Origin: Oscillospiraceae bacterium
GTDB lineage: Bacteria; Bacillota; Clostridia; Oscillospirales; Acutalibacteraceae
Direction: 5' to 3'
DNA: 32,775 nucleotides
Assembly: GCA_015066205.1 (NCBI GenBank)
Contig: SVOV01000030.1
Span: 1-32,775 of the forward strand
Position 1 is the first letter of the stretch, and each line of letters begins with the position of its first letter. Below the pieces are notes generated by a model. The model did not search any database and was not told the DNA's origin. It worked only from the letters and a program-made list of their open reading frames with translations. A program made the position numbers and the translations under genes. Of this stretch, positions 1 through 8,757 are shown piece after piece.

Positions 1-1231
1 CGGTGGAATAATAAAGTCCGTGGAGATTAAGAAGATTTGCTCCGAAGATAAAGTTATCGCTTGTGGGGGCGGTGATGCTTTCAAGAGTTGTGCCCCAGCC
101 TGAGCTGTGGTAACCCTCAAGCCATACTCTCGGGCGGTTGTAAAGGTGGGCAATGGAGCTGTTGACCTTGACCTTGATAAGATCAGCCGCTCTTCCCGGA
201 GTGTCGTTTCCGGGCGCAGTAAACCAACGGACGGTTCTGAAATAGTCCGAAAATTCATCAGGCTCTTTTCCTCGTCCCGATTGGTCACAGCCGTATATCA
301 TTCCTCTTGATGCGTGGTATTCATATACGGGAATGAAATAATTCTTTTCAATAAGTGCCGTTTTTACATCAGCCGTATCAAGGCGTATTTTCGGTGTGAT
401 CTTACCGAGGTTAAAAAACAGATGGGGGATAAAGCCCATAATATCGTAGCCGTATTTTTTTGATATTTCTTCTCGGAGAAACTCACTCCAGAGATATTTT
501 GTGTCCGTGCCGAACATAAGCTCGTCCTGAAAAAAGCAGTCAAAGGTTTCGGGGGAAATATCAGGACATCGGCGGGAAAATTCCTCAAAGTAAAAATCAA
601 CAAGAAGTCTTCCGCAGTCGGGATTCAGCGGATCTATGGAATTGTTTACTCTTTCTGTCTTTATTATGTAAGCCTCTGCCAGTCCCTTTATCGGAGATAA
701 AACTCCCTTGCCTTTTTCAAAAATTATAACAGGCTCTGTGCAGGCAGGATCACTGTAGCTTACTATAGAGAGAATGCTTTCATCCGTGTTTTCTTCATCA
801 CCTGAAAAAAGAAGCTTTTTTTCGCAGGTGAGAACGGTGGCTGACATACCGGGAGTATTTGCAACCTTGTCGGTAAAATATCCGTTTCCGATCCATGCAA
901 TGGTGTAGTCCCCCATTCCGATGGTCATACCGAGTCTTTCACATTCCTTTGCCGCGAAGCGGAAAATTTCCCACCATTCATCGGAAAACTGCTCGGGGGC
1001 TCCCTTTATGCTTCTTCCGTGTCCGCCGTGGGGGATGTTATCTTCACCGCCGCTGTTAATATGGGCATAGTTTATCTGAACGCCCTTAAGTCCTTTTTCG
1101 GAAAGCATCTGAAGCTGGGAGGACAGTCTTTCTTTTTCGAGCTTTCCTCCGTTCCACCAATAAAAAGGCACCTCGCCGTATCGGCGGTCGGGCGAGGTGA
1201 GTGCTTTTACAAAATCATAAGAATGATTCAT
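1..1231 (-). CDS. GH106-like (alpha-L-rhamnosidase-type) glycoside hydrolase, C-terminal part missing
   Basis: The reading frame is open from an ATG at 1231 to the left edge, giving 410 codons of a protein that continues outside the window. It starts MNHSYDFVKAL and soon has PFYWWNGG followed by LSSQLQMLSEKGLKGVQI. This matches the N-terminal barrel opening of the large unclassified glycosyl hydrolases related to GH106, which are normally near 1000 residues. Further family-like motifs are DEWWEIFRFAAKECERLGM, CFFQDEL, and NLLNLHGLYYST at the edge. There is no signal peptide, so the enzyme is probably cytoplasmic. A ribosome binding site (AAGGAA) precedes the ATG, and only 4 bases separate it from the SCP2-like gene upstream, so it is the last visible gene of the ACT-PFL operon. 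The substrate cannot be read from the sequence; release of terminal rhamnose-like sugars is an inference from the family. Confidence 0.8.
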   Translation of the reverse strand, partial: MNHSYDFVKALTSPDRRYGEVPFYWWNGGKLEKERLSSQLQMLSEKGLKGVQINYAHINSGGEDNIPHGGHGRSIKGAPEQFSDEWWEIFRFAAKECERLGMTIGMGDYTIAWIGNGYFTDKVANTPGMSATVLTCEKKLLFSGDEENTDESILSIVSYSDPACTEPVIIFEKGKGVLSPIKGLAEAYIIKTERVNNSIDPLNPDCGRLLVDFYFEEFSRRCPDISPETFDCFFQDELMFGTDTKYLWSEFLREEISKKYGYDIMGFIPHLFFNLGKITPKIRLDTADVKTALIEKNYFIPVYEYHASRGMIYGCDQSGRGKEPDEFSDYFRTVRWFTAPGNDTPGRAADLIKVKVNSSIAHLYNRPRVWLEGYHSSGWGTTLESITAPTSDNFIFGANLLNLHGLYYST

Positions 1232-1235
1232 TTAT

Positions 1236-1823
1236 TTATTCCTTTTCGGTTGTTTTTCTTTTACAGGTTCTTTTTTTAGGAGCTTCTGCCGGCTTTTCTT
1301 CAGCTTTTACTGCAGTATCAGCGGGAGCTTCTTTTTTCTTGCAGGCTCTCTTTTTAGGTGCGGGCTCTGTTATTTCTTCTGACTTGACTTCGGCAGCCTC
1401 CGAGGGAGCAGTCTTTTTCTTTGATGAGCTCTTTTTTGGAGCGGCTTCTTCTTTTACTTCAGCCTTTTCAGTCTTCTTTGCAGTTCTTTTCTTGCCCTTG
1501 AGAGCTTCTATAAGCTGAAGTGCGTGATCGAGATTTCCCCAAGCCTGAAGATTTCCCGCAAGATATTCTTTAACGGGGTCAGCCTTACCCTTGATGCACT
1601 CCTCAAGAAGAAGTGAATTTACAATAACTGCAACGGTATTGTCGTGATAGTCATAGGGTTCAACGGAAAGCTTTCCGTCTATGAATGCCGCATAGAATGT
1701 GCCGCCGCAGTCCTCATCGGACATGGTGATCTGAGCTGCAATGAAATCATCCTTGAATTTTGAAGTATCAGCTTTAAGTCCGTATTTTTTCTTAAGATAA
1801 TCAAATTTTTCAATAAAAGTCAT
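1236..1823 (-). CDS. SCP2-like domain protein with Lys/Ala/Glu-rich basic tail
   Basis: The protein has 195 residues. Residues 1-110 resemble the SCP2 sterol-carrier fold: IAAQITMSDEDCGGTFYAAF, then a DG-containing hairpin, then GKADPVKEYLAGNLQAWG, which matches the SCP2 pattern of a G-K-x-D-P turn followed by a hydrophobic strand. Such domains bind lipid or other hydrophobic ligands, or serve as small accessory folds. Residues 111-195 are low complexity, with four Lys clusters of the type PKKSSSKKK, PKKRACKKK and PKKRTCKRK separated by acidic Ala/Glu/Val spacers. This resembles a histone-H1-type tail and is probably disordered, binding nucleic acid or another polyanion. The gene lies 17 bases after the PFL gene and 4 bases before the glycosidase, so it is in one transcription unit. 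The domain call is moderately sure; the function is unknown. Confidence 0.65.
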   Translation of the reverse strand: MTFIEKFDYLKKKYGLKADTSKFKDDFIAAQITMSDEDCGGTFYAAFIDGKLSVEPYDYHDNTVAVIVNSLLLEECIKGKADPVKEYLAGNLQAWGNLDHALQLIEALKGKKRTAKKTEKAEVKEEAAPKKSSSKKKTAPSEAAEVKSEEITEPAPKKRACKKKEAPADTAVKAEEKPAEAPKKRTCKRKTTEKE

Positions 1824-1840
1824 AATCTTCTCTGCCTTTC

Positions 1841-3199
1841 TCAGTTTTTAAGTGAATGTATGGGAGCAGGAATTCTGCCTCCGCGGGAAATAAATTTTTC
1901 GGGAGAATTTGGATTGAGCTTAATAACGGGAGCATAGCCTAAAAGTCCGCCGAAGGATACGGTGTCGCCCTCTTTTTTGCCGTATGCGGGGATTACTCTT
2001 ACTGCCGTGGTCTTTGTGTTTGCAACACCGATTGATATCTCGTCTGCAATAATACCTGAAATTACAGCTTCTGATGTGTCGCCGGGTATTGCTATCATAT
2101 CAAGACCTACAGAGCATACTGCTGTCATAGCCTCAAGCTTTTCAATGGAAAGTGAGCCGTTTGCAACCGCCGCTATCATACCCTCATCCTCGGAAACGGG
2201 AATGAAAGCACCTGAGAGACCTCCTACATGTGAGGATGCCATAACACCGCCCTTTTTAACTGCGTCATTGAGCATTGCAAGCGCCGCAGTTGTACCGTGG
2301 GCACCGCAGCATTCAAGTCCCATATTTTCGAGAATTCTTGCAACGGAGTCGCCTATTGCGGGTGTGGGTGCAAGAGAAAGGTCAACGATTCCGAAAGGAG
2401 TTCCCAGTCTGTCTGCAGCTTCGGATGCAACAAGCTGACCGACTCTTGTTATCTTGAATGCGGTTTTCTTTATGATATCTGCAAGAACTGAAAGATCGCA
2501 GTCACCGGCTCTGGCTATTGCGGATGATACAACGCCGGGACCCGAAACACCGACATTGATTACACACTCGGGCTCGCCTATGCCGTGGAAAGCACCTGCC
2601 ATAAAGGGATTATCCTGAGGCACATTTGCAAATACAACAAGCTTGGCACAGCCTATAGAGTAATTGTCCTTTGTAAGGAATGCCGTTTCCTTAATAGTTT
2701 TGCCCATAAGTCTTATTGCATCCATATTGATGCCCGCCTTTGTTGTGGCAACATTTACCGATGAACAGACCTTTCCCGTGGTGCTGAGTGCCTCGGGAAT
2801 AGCAGCAATGAGGCTTTCCGAGCTCTTTGTAAAGCCCTTGTCAACAAGAGCGGAAAAACCGCCTATAAAGTTTATTCCGAGCGTGTCTGCGGCTTTGTCA
2901 AGAGTTTTTGCGATCTTTACATATGTATCGCTGTTGTGTTTTCCTCCGATAAGAGCAACGGGAGTTACGGAAACTCTTTTGTTTACAATGGGTATTCCGT
3001 ATTTTTTTTCTATATCTTCACCTGTTTTTACAAGGTTTTCGGCTGATTTTGTGATCTTATCATAAATATTGTCAAGAAGTCTGTTTTCATCCTCGCTTAC
3101 GCAGTCAAACAGAGATATGCCCATTGTTATGGTTCTGATATCAAGGTTTTCCTGCCGTATCATATTTATGGTTTCAAGAATATCGGCTGTGTTTATCAT
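1841..3199 (-). CDS. PFL family protein (UPF0210 / DUF711)
   Basis: The 452-residue product matches the UPF0210/DUF711 family over its full length (usual size about 450). Recognisable stretches include the N-terminal [13 protein letters not shown], a central [38 protein letters not shown] and the C-terminal [15 protein letters not shown]. The fold is related to pyruvate formate-lyase barrels, but no glycyl-radical motif is evident and no reaction is established for the family. It lies 17 bases downstream of the ACT-domain gene with a strong site (GGAGGTG) before its ATG. ACT (UPF0237) plus UPF0210 is a widely conserved bacterial pair, which supports both calls and suggests the small ACT protein senses a ligand for this partner. 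Confidence 0.93.
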   Translation of the reverse strand: MINTADILETINMIRQENLDIRTITMGISLFDCVSEDENRLLDNIYDKITKSAENLVKTGEDIEKKYGIPIVNKRVSVTPVALIGGKHNSDTYVKIAKTLDKAADTLGINFIGGFSALVDKGFTKSSESLIAAIPEALSTTGKVCSSVNVATTKAGINMDAIRLMGKTIKETAFLTKDNYSIGCAKLVVFANVPQDNPFMAGAFHGIGEPECVINVGVSGPGVVSSAIARAGDCDLSVLADIIKKTAFKITRVGQLVASEAADRLGTPFGIVDLSLAPTPAIGDSVARILENMGLECCGAHGTTAALAMLNDAVKKGGVMASSHVGGLSGAFIPVSEDEGMIAAVANGSLSIEKLEAMTAVCSVGLDMIAIPGDTSEAVISGIIADEISIGVANTKTTAVRVIPAYGKKEGDTVSFGGLLGYAPVIKLNPNSPEKFISRGGRIPAPIHSLKN

Positions 3200-3216
3200 A
3201 ATTTCTGCACCTCCGC

Positions 3217-3486
3217 TCAGATGTGATGCATTGTATTGAAGATATCTTCATGCATAGTCTGAATCTGAAGAGCTCTGCTGTTTCCGTATTCAGAAAGTAC
3301 ATCTACAAAGTCAGAAAAGGGAATATTGAGCTCTGTGATATCGGCGAGCATGATCATAGCGAAATATTCACTTAAAACGCTCTGTGTGATATCAAGTATA
3401 TTTGCTCCTTTTTCTGCACATATTGTGCTTACACCTGCGATGATTCCTACATTGTCTTTACCTGTTACGCTTATAATTGCTTTCAT
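3217..3486 (-). CDS. ACT domain-containing protein (UPF0237)
   Basis: This is a single ACT domain of 89 residues: [20 protein letters not shown] at the N-terminus gives the first strand and the GxxxGI ligand loop, followed by [11 protein letters not shown] and the second ferredoxin-like half. The length is that of the UPF0237 family. ACT domains bind amino acids or similar small molecules and act as regulatory subunits. It is the first gene of the minus-strand operon, with AGGAGG placed correctly before the ATG, and a good sigma-A promoter just upstream (3519-3547). Its immediate neighbour is the usual UPF0210 partner. Confidence 0.93.
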   Translation of the reverse strand: MKAIISVTGKDNVGIIAGVSTICAEKGANILDITQSVLSEYFAMIMLADITELNIPFSDFVDVLSEYGNSRALQIQTMHEDIFNTMHHI

Positions 3487-3518
3487 ACTTCAGTTCTCCT
3501 CCTGTAATATATGGTATT

Positions 3519-3547
3519 ATAATACTATATATTAATATTTTTTTCAA
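3519..3547 (-). promoter_or_regulatory. sigma-A-type promoter of the ACT-PFL-SCP2-GH operon
   Basis: Read on the minus strand there is a -35 TTGAAA at 3542-3547, a 17-base spacer and a -10 TATTAT at 3519-3524, with an overlapping TATAAT three bases further on. The ACT start codon is about 33 bases downstream of the -10. The element is back to back with the folP promoter. Confidence 0.7.
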
Positions 3548-3565
3548 TTGTCTTATTTATTATTA

Positions 3566-3593
3566 TTGACTTTTTTATTAAAAAAAGTATTAT
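3566..3593 (+). promoter_or_regulatory. sigma-A-type promoter of folP
   Basis: The -35 TTGACT (3566-3571), a 16-base spacer and -10 TATTAT (3588-3593) lie directly upstream of folP. The expected transcription start is near 3600, only about 11 bases before the folP ATG at 3611, so the leader is very short. Confidence 0.7.
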
Positions 3594-3610
3594 TTATCTT
3601 GGTGATTTGA

Positions 3611-4444
3611 ATGAGATGCTTTAATACCAGTAGATTTTCTCTGGAACTTGGGAAAAAGACATATATAATGGGAATCCTGAATGTCACTCCCGATTCTTTT
3701 TCAGACGGGGGAGAATTCTTTGATAAAAATGATGCAATAAAACAAGCTGAAAGAATGGTTTCGGAGGGTGCAGATATTATAGATATCGGAGCTGTTTCAA
3801 CACGGCCCTTTGCCGATGAGGTTTCTCCTGAAGAGGAATGGCAGAGATTAAGGAATGTGATTCCCGAAATCAGAAAAAGATTTGATATTCCGCTTTCCGT
3901 TGATACCTTTAATCCGTCAACCGCAAAGCTGTGTCTTGATGAGGGCGTTGATATTATAAATGATGTAAGCGGTGTTTTTTCGTCGGAAATGGCAGAAACA
4001 ATAAAAAAATCAGGCTGCGGCTGGATAATGATGCACGGCGGAGTTGCTCTCAGAAAAGCCGAAGAGGAAGTGCAGTTTCAGAATGGGATAATAAACGATA
4101 TCAATGAGTTTTTCTCCGATTGTCTAAAAAAAACGGCTGATTACGGAATCTCTTCCGAATTTATCTGTCTTGATCCGGGCTTCGGATTTTCAAAAAATGA
4201 AGAGCAGAATACAAAGCTTCTTAAAAGCTTCGGTGAGCTTTCGGCTGACGGCAGTGCCTTGCTTTGCGCTCTTTCAAGAAAGCGCTTTATCGGCGCTCTT
4301 ACGGGAGAAAAGGATAAAACAATGCTTGACAGCGGTACGCTTGCCGCAAATATCACAGCCTGTCTTAACGGGGCAGATATTATAAGAGTGCATAATGTAG
4401 CAATACACAAAAATGCATTAAAGCTTATTGATGCATTAAGATAA
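3611..4444 (+). CDS. folP: dihydropteroate synthase
   Basis: This 277-residue enzyme joins p-aminobenzoate to 6-hydroxymethyl-7,8-dihydropterin diphosphate, making dihydropteroate for cytoplasmic folate synthesis. The family signatures are clear: IMGILNVTPDSFSDGG near residue 19, the ADIIDIGAVSTRP loop, PLSVDTFNP, DIINDVSG, the MMHGG segment, LDPGFGFSKN for pterin binding, and LSRKRFIG with a conserved Lys/Arg. Length is normal. It stands alone, with no other folate genes beside it. The ribosome binding site is weak (GGTGA about 6 bases before the ATG). Transcription comes from its own promoter, and a bidirectional terminator follows at 4496-4527. An AT-rich 7-base hairpin at 4462-4479 could give additional pausing. 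Confidence 0.96.
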   Translation: MRCFNTSRFSLELGKKTYIMGILNVTPDSFSDGGEFFDKNDAIKQAERMVSEGADIIDIGAVSTRPFADEVSPEEEWQRLRNVIPEIRKRFDIPLSVDTFNPSTAKLCLDEGVDIINDVSGVFSSEMAETIKKSGCGWIMMHGGVALRKAEEEVQFQNGIINDINEFFSDCLKKTADYGISSEFICLDPGFGFSKNEEQNTKLLKSFGELSADGSALLCALSRKRFIGALTGEKDKTMLDSGTLAANITACLNGADIIRVHNVAIHKNALKLIDALR

Positions 4445-4495
4445 TCTTCATAAACAGCAGGAAAACTGAAAACAGTTTTACCGCAGACTGAATCA

Positions 4496-4527
4496 AAAGC
4501 CTCTGTGCCGAACGGCACAGAGGCTTT
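4496..4527. terminator. bidirectional rho-independent terminator between convergent genes
   Basis: A perfect 14-base stem (arms 4496-4509 and 4514-4527) with a four-base loop lies between folP (plus) and the Cys-repeat gene (minus). The arms begin AAAG and end CTTT, so both strands have a short T tract. Confidence 0.88.
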
Positions 4528-4548
4528 ATTATGAGAGACTGAAATTGA

Positions 4549-7500
4549 TTATGCGTTGCCTTTGAAGAAATTTACGATCTGACGGAAGAAGTAAACGATA
4601 GAGCAGTAGATACCCTTATACTTGAAGATACCGCTGTTATATCTGTGAACCATTCCGCAGCGTTCACATTCGGGAAGCTCAAGACCTACATCCTCAGGAT
4701 CAGCAGTGATATGCTCGCCGCAGTCAGCACAGTCACCTTCAGCTTCAGTACCGTTAACAACCCAGTTGTCAACATTGTGTCCCTTTGCGGGAATGATTTC
4801 TGTGTAGAAATCGTCACAGTAAAGACAGGTAAATGTCTTTTCTCCTTCTGTATCGCAGGTAGCTTCAACGGTTACCTTGCCTTCGTCATAAGTGTGATCA
4901 ACAACAGCTGTTTCATCACCCTTATAAGAATCGCCGCAATCGGTACAGGTATATTCTGTGTATCCGCCCTTTGTACATGTGGCTTCAAATACTACTGCTT
5001 CGTAATTGTGGTCTGTTGTTTTGCCGTAAGGCTCTTTGCAGATGTCACATACTGCCTGTTCGCTGCAGGTTGCTGTGCCGCCCGTATGACCGGATGCTTT
5101 TTCGCCTGCAACTGTGTAGTTATGAGCATCGTTATATGCACAGATATATTCTGTGTAACCGTCTGTTGTGCAGTCTGCGGGATGCTCAATGATCTCCCAG
5201 CTATGGTTGAGAGCGGGAATTTCTATGCTGTCTCTTACCTCGTGACAGAATCTGCACTTTGAACCTGCTGTGAAGCCGGGCTTTGTACAGGTAGCTGCTT
5301 CAGCTGTAAAGTCTGCCCAGTCGTGTCCGAGAGCGGGGATAACCTCCTGAGGTACTGTGTAATCGCAGTCCTCACAGTGTGCGCCTTCTGTAAGACCTGT
5401 ATCTACACAGGTAGGAGCTACATACTTATCAATGATAAGATCGTGTCCGTCTGCAAGGATAATGTTCTGAGGAACGAGAACCGCACCGCACTGCTCACAT
5501 TCTGTACCTTCTGTAAGTCCGTTTTCAAGACAGGTTGCTTCATAGCCCTTAACTGCTTTTTCAATATGCTCGCCTGTGGGCATAGTCTCGTTTCTTGTTT
5601 CTTTGTGGTTGTTGTTATTCCGGCAAACCCAGATTTCATAACCGCCTACACTGCAGGTTGCGGGCTTTGCCGTATCAAGGATATAGTCATGTCCTAATGC
5701 CGGAAGAACTTCTCTTTCCTGAAGAACCTCAAGACATCTGAGACAAGTAATATAGTCAGTTGAGCCGTCAGTTGTGCAGGTTGCGGGTGTACCGGGATCG
5801 AATGACTTGTTATGACCGAGAGCATCTATATCGATATCTGCTACTATATAATCACAGGCTGTGCAGTAGCGGTCTTTTTTGCCGGTTTCTGTACATGTGG
5901 GCTCTTTTGTGATACTTTCTTCAATAGTGTGAGCGATCTTTTCAAATTCTGCAGTTACTACAAGATCGGTCATTACTGCTGAGAAATCTTTATCCCAGCC
6001 TGTAAATACATAGTGTGCTTCTTCATCGAAAGCCTTTTCAGGTATTTCAGTGGGAGCAGTTGCACTTTCTCCGGTAGAAATGGTCTGAGTGCTGATAACC
6101 TTACCGTTGCCGTCAACAAAGCTGACTTCAACAACTGCAAGCTCATATACCGCATAGATCGTAAGGTCCTCGGTGAGAGTGAACTTATAACCTGAAGTAT
6201 ACATTGCCTGTTCTGATGTCTCTGAATCAGCCCAGCCGATGAAATTACCGCCTGCGCGTGTGGGTGTGTCAGCAGTAACCGTGAATTCGTGTGAGCTCTT
6301 TGTGATTTCGGTATTTACATTGATATACTGAGTTGCGGTCTGAGGCTCAACAGCGGGTTCACCCTTATTAACATCCTGGGTGAAGGTAATGGGAGTCGAG
6401 TAAACTGCATAAACATCAACAGTGGGATTATTTGCATAAATAGTGTAAATGCCTGTCTTGTTTACGGTTTTGTCAGCAGCCTGAGTATCCTCTCTCCAAC
6501 CGAGTGCAGTGTATGTCTTTCCGTCGATTGTAACATCCTTAAGCGTGGGAAGAGGCAGTGATGCTGCAGTTGCAGTATTCATTGCATAGGTCTTCTGTTC
6601 CTCATGCTTGATTGAGCCGTCGGCAAGAAGATAATGGAAGTTTGCTGTAAGCTCAACTCCGAATAAAGCATAATATGTTTCATTGAAGCCTACACTTACA
6701 GTGCCTGTTGTACCGGTTGTAGCAAGAGAGCTTTTTGACCAGCCTGCAAAGTTTGCACCGGTCTTTGTAGCAGTGTATTTGCTGAGGTCTACATTAACCT
6801 GCGTGTTTTTTCCGACCTTGAGGGTTATTGTCTGATTCTGGTCGCCGCCGTTTTCGGTTGCATTAAGATAAAGGTAGGTTTCAAGATTATTAAGAGCGTT
6901 ATTGATTCTGCTTGTTGCAGCGTCAATATTAGCCTGCGTGTAGGAAGCATATCCCTGATTGTTGTCAAATGCATCCATAATAGTTTTTGCTGCATTTCTT
7001 GCTGCTGAAAGCTCGGCGGCTGTAGCAGGTGTATAACCGGTAACGCCGTCATAGGATGCAGAATTGGTATAAGCGGAACGAAGAGCGGCAGTATTTACCT
7101 TAGTTGCGGGAGATGTTTTGTATAGGAAAAAGAGGTCGTCACCGCCGGCGCCTTTGTTGATGTCGACAAGATTACTGTTATTCTGGAAAGTATAAACGCC
7201 TTTGTATCCTGAATTGAGAAGAGAATCCCTCTCTCCTGTGGAGCCGGCTCTGTCAAGGAATGTTACGGGATCGCCGAATGCGGGGTCTTTTGTTATATAA
7301 AGCTTAAGATCGTCACCGCCGGCACCTCTGTTAAGATCTACACAGCCGTCACCGTGAAGCTGGGGAACCCATGCGTGTGAACCTGTGTTTACTGGATACC
7401 AATATACACCGCTCTGCTGCCAGTATGCGGGCATACTGCCGTTGTGATCGATACGGAAGCCTCTGACAGCTTCAGCAGGGTTAGTTGTCCATGTCCATCC

Positions 7501-7794
7501 GACATAAACATAATAGTCACCGCCTGTACCTGCAGTAAGGTCCTTAAGAAGAGCATAGCCTGTGCCGGCATCGTGGCCGACAGCATTTTTTATTGCAGCC
7601 TGACCTTCTGAAGAGCTCTTGTAATAAACCATTGCAATGTCTTTGATATATTTTGTTCCTGCAATGTGATAATATTCGTTTGCATAAGCCGCATCAGCGG
7701 TCGATGTAAACGGAACAAGGGGAATTACTGTCAGCATCATCAGCAGTGATAAAACTACTGAAAATACTTTTGTAGTTAATCTTTTTTTCTGCAT
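4549..7794 (-). CDS. exported multidomain surface protein with InlB B-type and Cys repeats
   Basis: The product has 1081 residues from the ATG at 7794. An ATG three codons upstream (7803) abuts the GAGAGG site, so the inner one is preferred. A signal peptide (basic start, VVLSLLMMLTVIPLV, then TADAAYA) marks it as exported. Residues 40-235 hold a module with two near-identical DLNRGAGGDD / DINKGAGGDD motifs and a third weaker DLTAGTGGD. A helical segment follows at about 240-315. Then come beta-rich InlB B-type (Listeria-Bacteroides) repeats with FAGW/FIGWAD and YALF/YAVY. From about 622 to 1030 there are ten Cys repeats of 30-45 residues (C..TG.T.....C..C....IPALGH) and one degenerate copy. 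The C-terminus has CERCGMVH and then a hydrophobic aromatic tail, YCSIVYFFRQIVNFFKG, perhaps for membrane or wall retention. No catalytic domain was recognised; adhesion or matrix binding is an inference. Confidence 0.85.
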   Translation of the reverse strand: MQKKRLTTKVFSVVLSLLMMLTVIPLVPFTSTADAAYANEYYHIAGTKYIKDIAMVYYKSSSEGQAAIKNAVGHDAGTGYALLKDLTAGTGGDYYVYVGWTWTTNPAEAVRGFRIDHNGSMPAYWQQSGVYWYPVNTGSHAWVPQLHGDGCVDLNRGAGGDDLKLYITKDPAFGDPVTFLDRAGSTGERDSLLNSGYKGVYTFQNNSNLVDINKGAGGDDLFFLYKTSPATKVNTAALRSAYTNSASYDGVTGYTPATAAELSAARNAAKTIMDAFDNNQGYASYTQANIDAATSRINNALNNLETYLYLNATENGGDQNQTITLKVGKNTQVNVDLSKYTATKTGANFAGWSKSSLATTGTTGTVSVGFNETYYALFGVELTANFHYLLADGSIKHEEQKTYAMNTATAASLPLPTLKDVTIDGKTYTALGWREDTQAADKTVNKTGIYTIYANNPTVDVYAVYSTPITFTQDVNKGEPAVEPQTATQYINVNTEITKSSHEFTVTADTPTRAGGNFIGWADSETSEQAMYTSGYKFTLTEDLTIYAVYELAVVEVSFVDGNGKVISTQTISTGESATAPTEIPEKAFDEEAHYVFTGWDKDFSAVMTDLVVTAEFEKIAHTIEESITKEPTCTETGKKDRYCTACDYIVADIDIDALGHNKSFDPGTPATCTTDGSTDYITCLRCLEVLQEREVLPALGHDYILDTAKPATCSVGGYEIWVCRNNNNHKETRNETMPTGEHIEKAVKGYEATCLENGLTEGTECEQCGAVLVPQNIILADGHDLIIDKYVAPTCVDTGLTEGAHCEDCDYTVPQEVIPALGHDWADFTAEAATCTKPGFTAGSKCRFCHEVRDSIEIPALNHSWEIIEHPADCTTDGYTEYICAYNDAHNYTVAGEKASGHTGGTATCSEQAVCDICKEPYGKTTDHNYEAVVFEATCTKGGYTEYTCTDCGDSYKGDETAVVDHTYDEGKVTVEATCDTEGEKTFTCLYCDDFYTEIIPAKGHNVDNWVVNGTEAEGDCADCGEHITADPEDVGLELPECERCGMVHRYNSGIFKYKGIYCSIVYFFRQIVNFFKGNA

Positions 7795-7856
7795 AGTTTT
7801 CATCCTCTCGAAAAATTGGTTAAATAAACCTGAATTTATTATAATAAAAAATAAAA

Positions 7857-7885
7857 ATTATAGCAATTATTAAATTTAACAAGTT
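7857..7885 (-). promoter_or_regulatory. extended -10 promoter of the Cys-repeat surface protein gene
   Basis: On the minus strand the sequence TGCTATAAT gives an extended -10 (TATAAT at 7857-7862). Only weak -35 candidates (TTGTTA or CTTGTT) lie 14-16 bases upstream. It sits about 60 bases before the start codon in a very AT-rich leader. The rest of the 7804-7994 gap shows no further gene. Confidence 0.5.
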
Positions 7886-7994
7886 AATATTTTTTTGTTT
7901 GTAAACAACATACAAATTGTTAATAAATTGTGAACTGAGGTTTACGGCGGTTTGTAAAATTACCGTTCAGAAAAAGAATCAGAGCTTTTTTCGA

Positions 7995-8026
7995 TAAAAA
8001 ATTACACCTCCGGCAAGGGAGGTGTA
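7995..8026 (-). terminator. rho-independent terminator of the ECF transporter operon
   Basis: A 9-base stem (arms 8003-8011 and 8018-8026, TACACCTCC with its complement) is followed on the minus strand by six T residues. It lies directly downstream of the S-component stop codon. Confidence 0.88.
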
Positions 8027-8040
8027 GAGACGGATATATG

Positions 8041-8757
8041 TCACGGAGACTGTTCAAAAATGCCGTATTTGATCCTCAGACGCATAAATTTTTCCAGCAT
8101 AGGCTTTGCTGTCAGAAAGAGAACTATTGCCGTTGTTACGCAGTGACTTATATTGAAAGTAAGTCCCGAAGCAAAAACCGGAAGAAGGTTTTTAAGAGAA
8201 AAGCCGTCTGTAAGCATAAGCACGGATGAGATATCAACACAGATGCCGTATACAAAGAAGGTGAGAAATCCGCCTGTGATGCTGATGATGTATTTATTTC
8301 TGAGTTTTTCACTTTTACTGAAGATCAGCCCTGCGAAAAAGCCCGTAAGCCCCATTCCGAGCATCTGAAAGGGAGTGAACATTCCCTGACCGAAAATGAA
8401 GTTTGAAAGGAACATTGAGAGCGCTCCCGTTAAAAAACCGCAGTTGGGACCGAATGCACAGGCTGTGATAATTACTATTGCGGCGGTGGGCTTTATCTGC
8501 GGAAGAAACATCAGCACGCTTCTTGAAGCAACCGCAAGGGCTGTCATTATTGCAAGAATAACTATTTCAGCTGTTTTTATCTCTCTTTTTTCAAAATACA
8601 CAAAAAACGGGATAACGGCACAGATTATCATAAGAACTGCGGCAAGATAATAGCTTTTTCCCGATATAAATTCACGGGAAAAATATATTATCAGGGGGCA
8701 TAGGATCAGTGTGCAGACGACTGAAATTACAGTCAGCAGAGAAGACTTTTTTCGCAT
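8041..8757 (-). CDS. ECF transporter S component (substrate-binding), probably for cobalamin
   Basis: This is a hydrophobic protein of 238 residues with about six to seven membrane segments. The conserved part begins near residue 60 (KTAEIVILAIMTALAVASR), then PQIKPTAAIVIITACAFG, GFLTGALSMFLSNFIFGQG and PFQMLGMGLTGFFAG. This is the pattern of membrane S subunits of energy-coupling factor transporters, which capture a vitamin and pass it to the T/A/A module. Its start overlaps the end of the fused ATPase gene by 25 bases, so the two are translationally coupled. The S component's sequence alone does not name the vitamin. The cobalamin riboswitch at the head of the operon makes vitamin B12 or a precursor (compare CbrT-type S components) the best inference. 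Confidence 0.88.
   Translation of the reverse strand: MRKKSSLLTVISVVCTLILCPLIIYFSREFISGKSYYLAAVLMIICAVIPFFVYFEKREIKTAEIVILAIMTALAVASRSVLMFLPQIKPTAAIVIITACAFGPNCGFLTGALSMFLSNFIFGQGMFTPFQMLGMGLTGFFAGLIFSKSEKLRNKYIISITGGFLTFFVYGICVDISSVLMLTDGFSLKNLLPVFASGLTFNISHCVTTAIVLFLTAKPMLEKFMRLRIKYGIFEQSP

Noticed and set aside
1962..2438. 158-codon open frame on the plus strand
   Set aside because: Antisense to the conserved PFL gene; no ribosome binding site, and the Ser/Ala/Pro/Ile-rich product looks like a shadow.
4645..5262. 205-codon open frame on the plus strand inside the Cys-repeat gene
   Set aside because: It is antisense to a well supported repeat-rich gene, its Cys/Val/Phe-rich translation mirrors the repeats, and it has no ribosome binding site.
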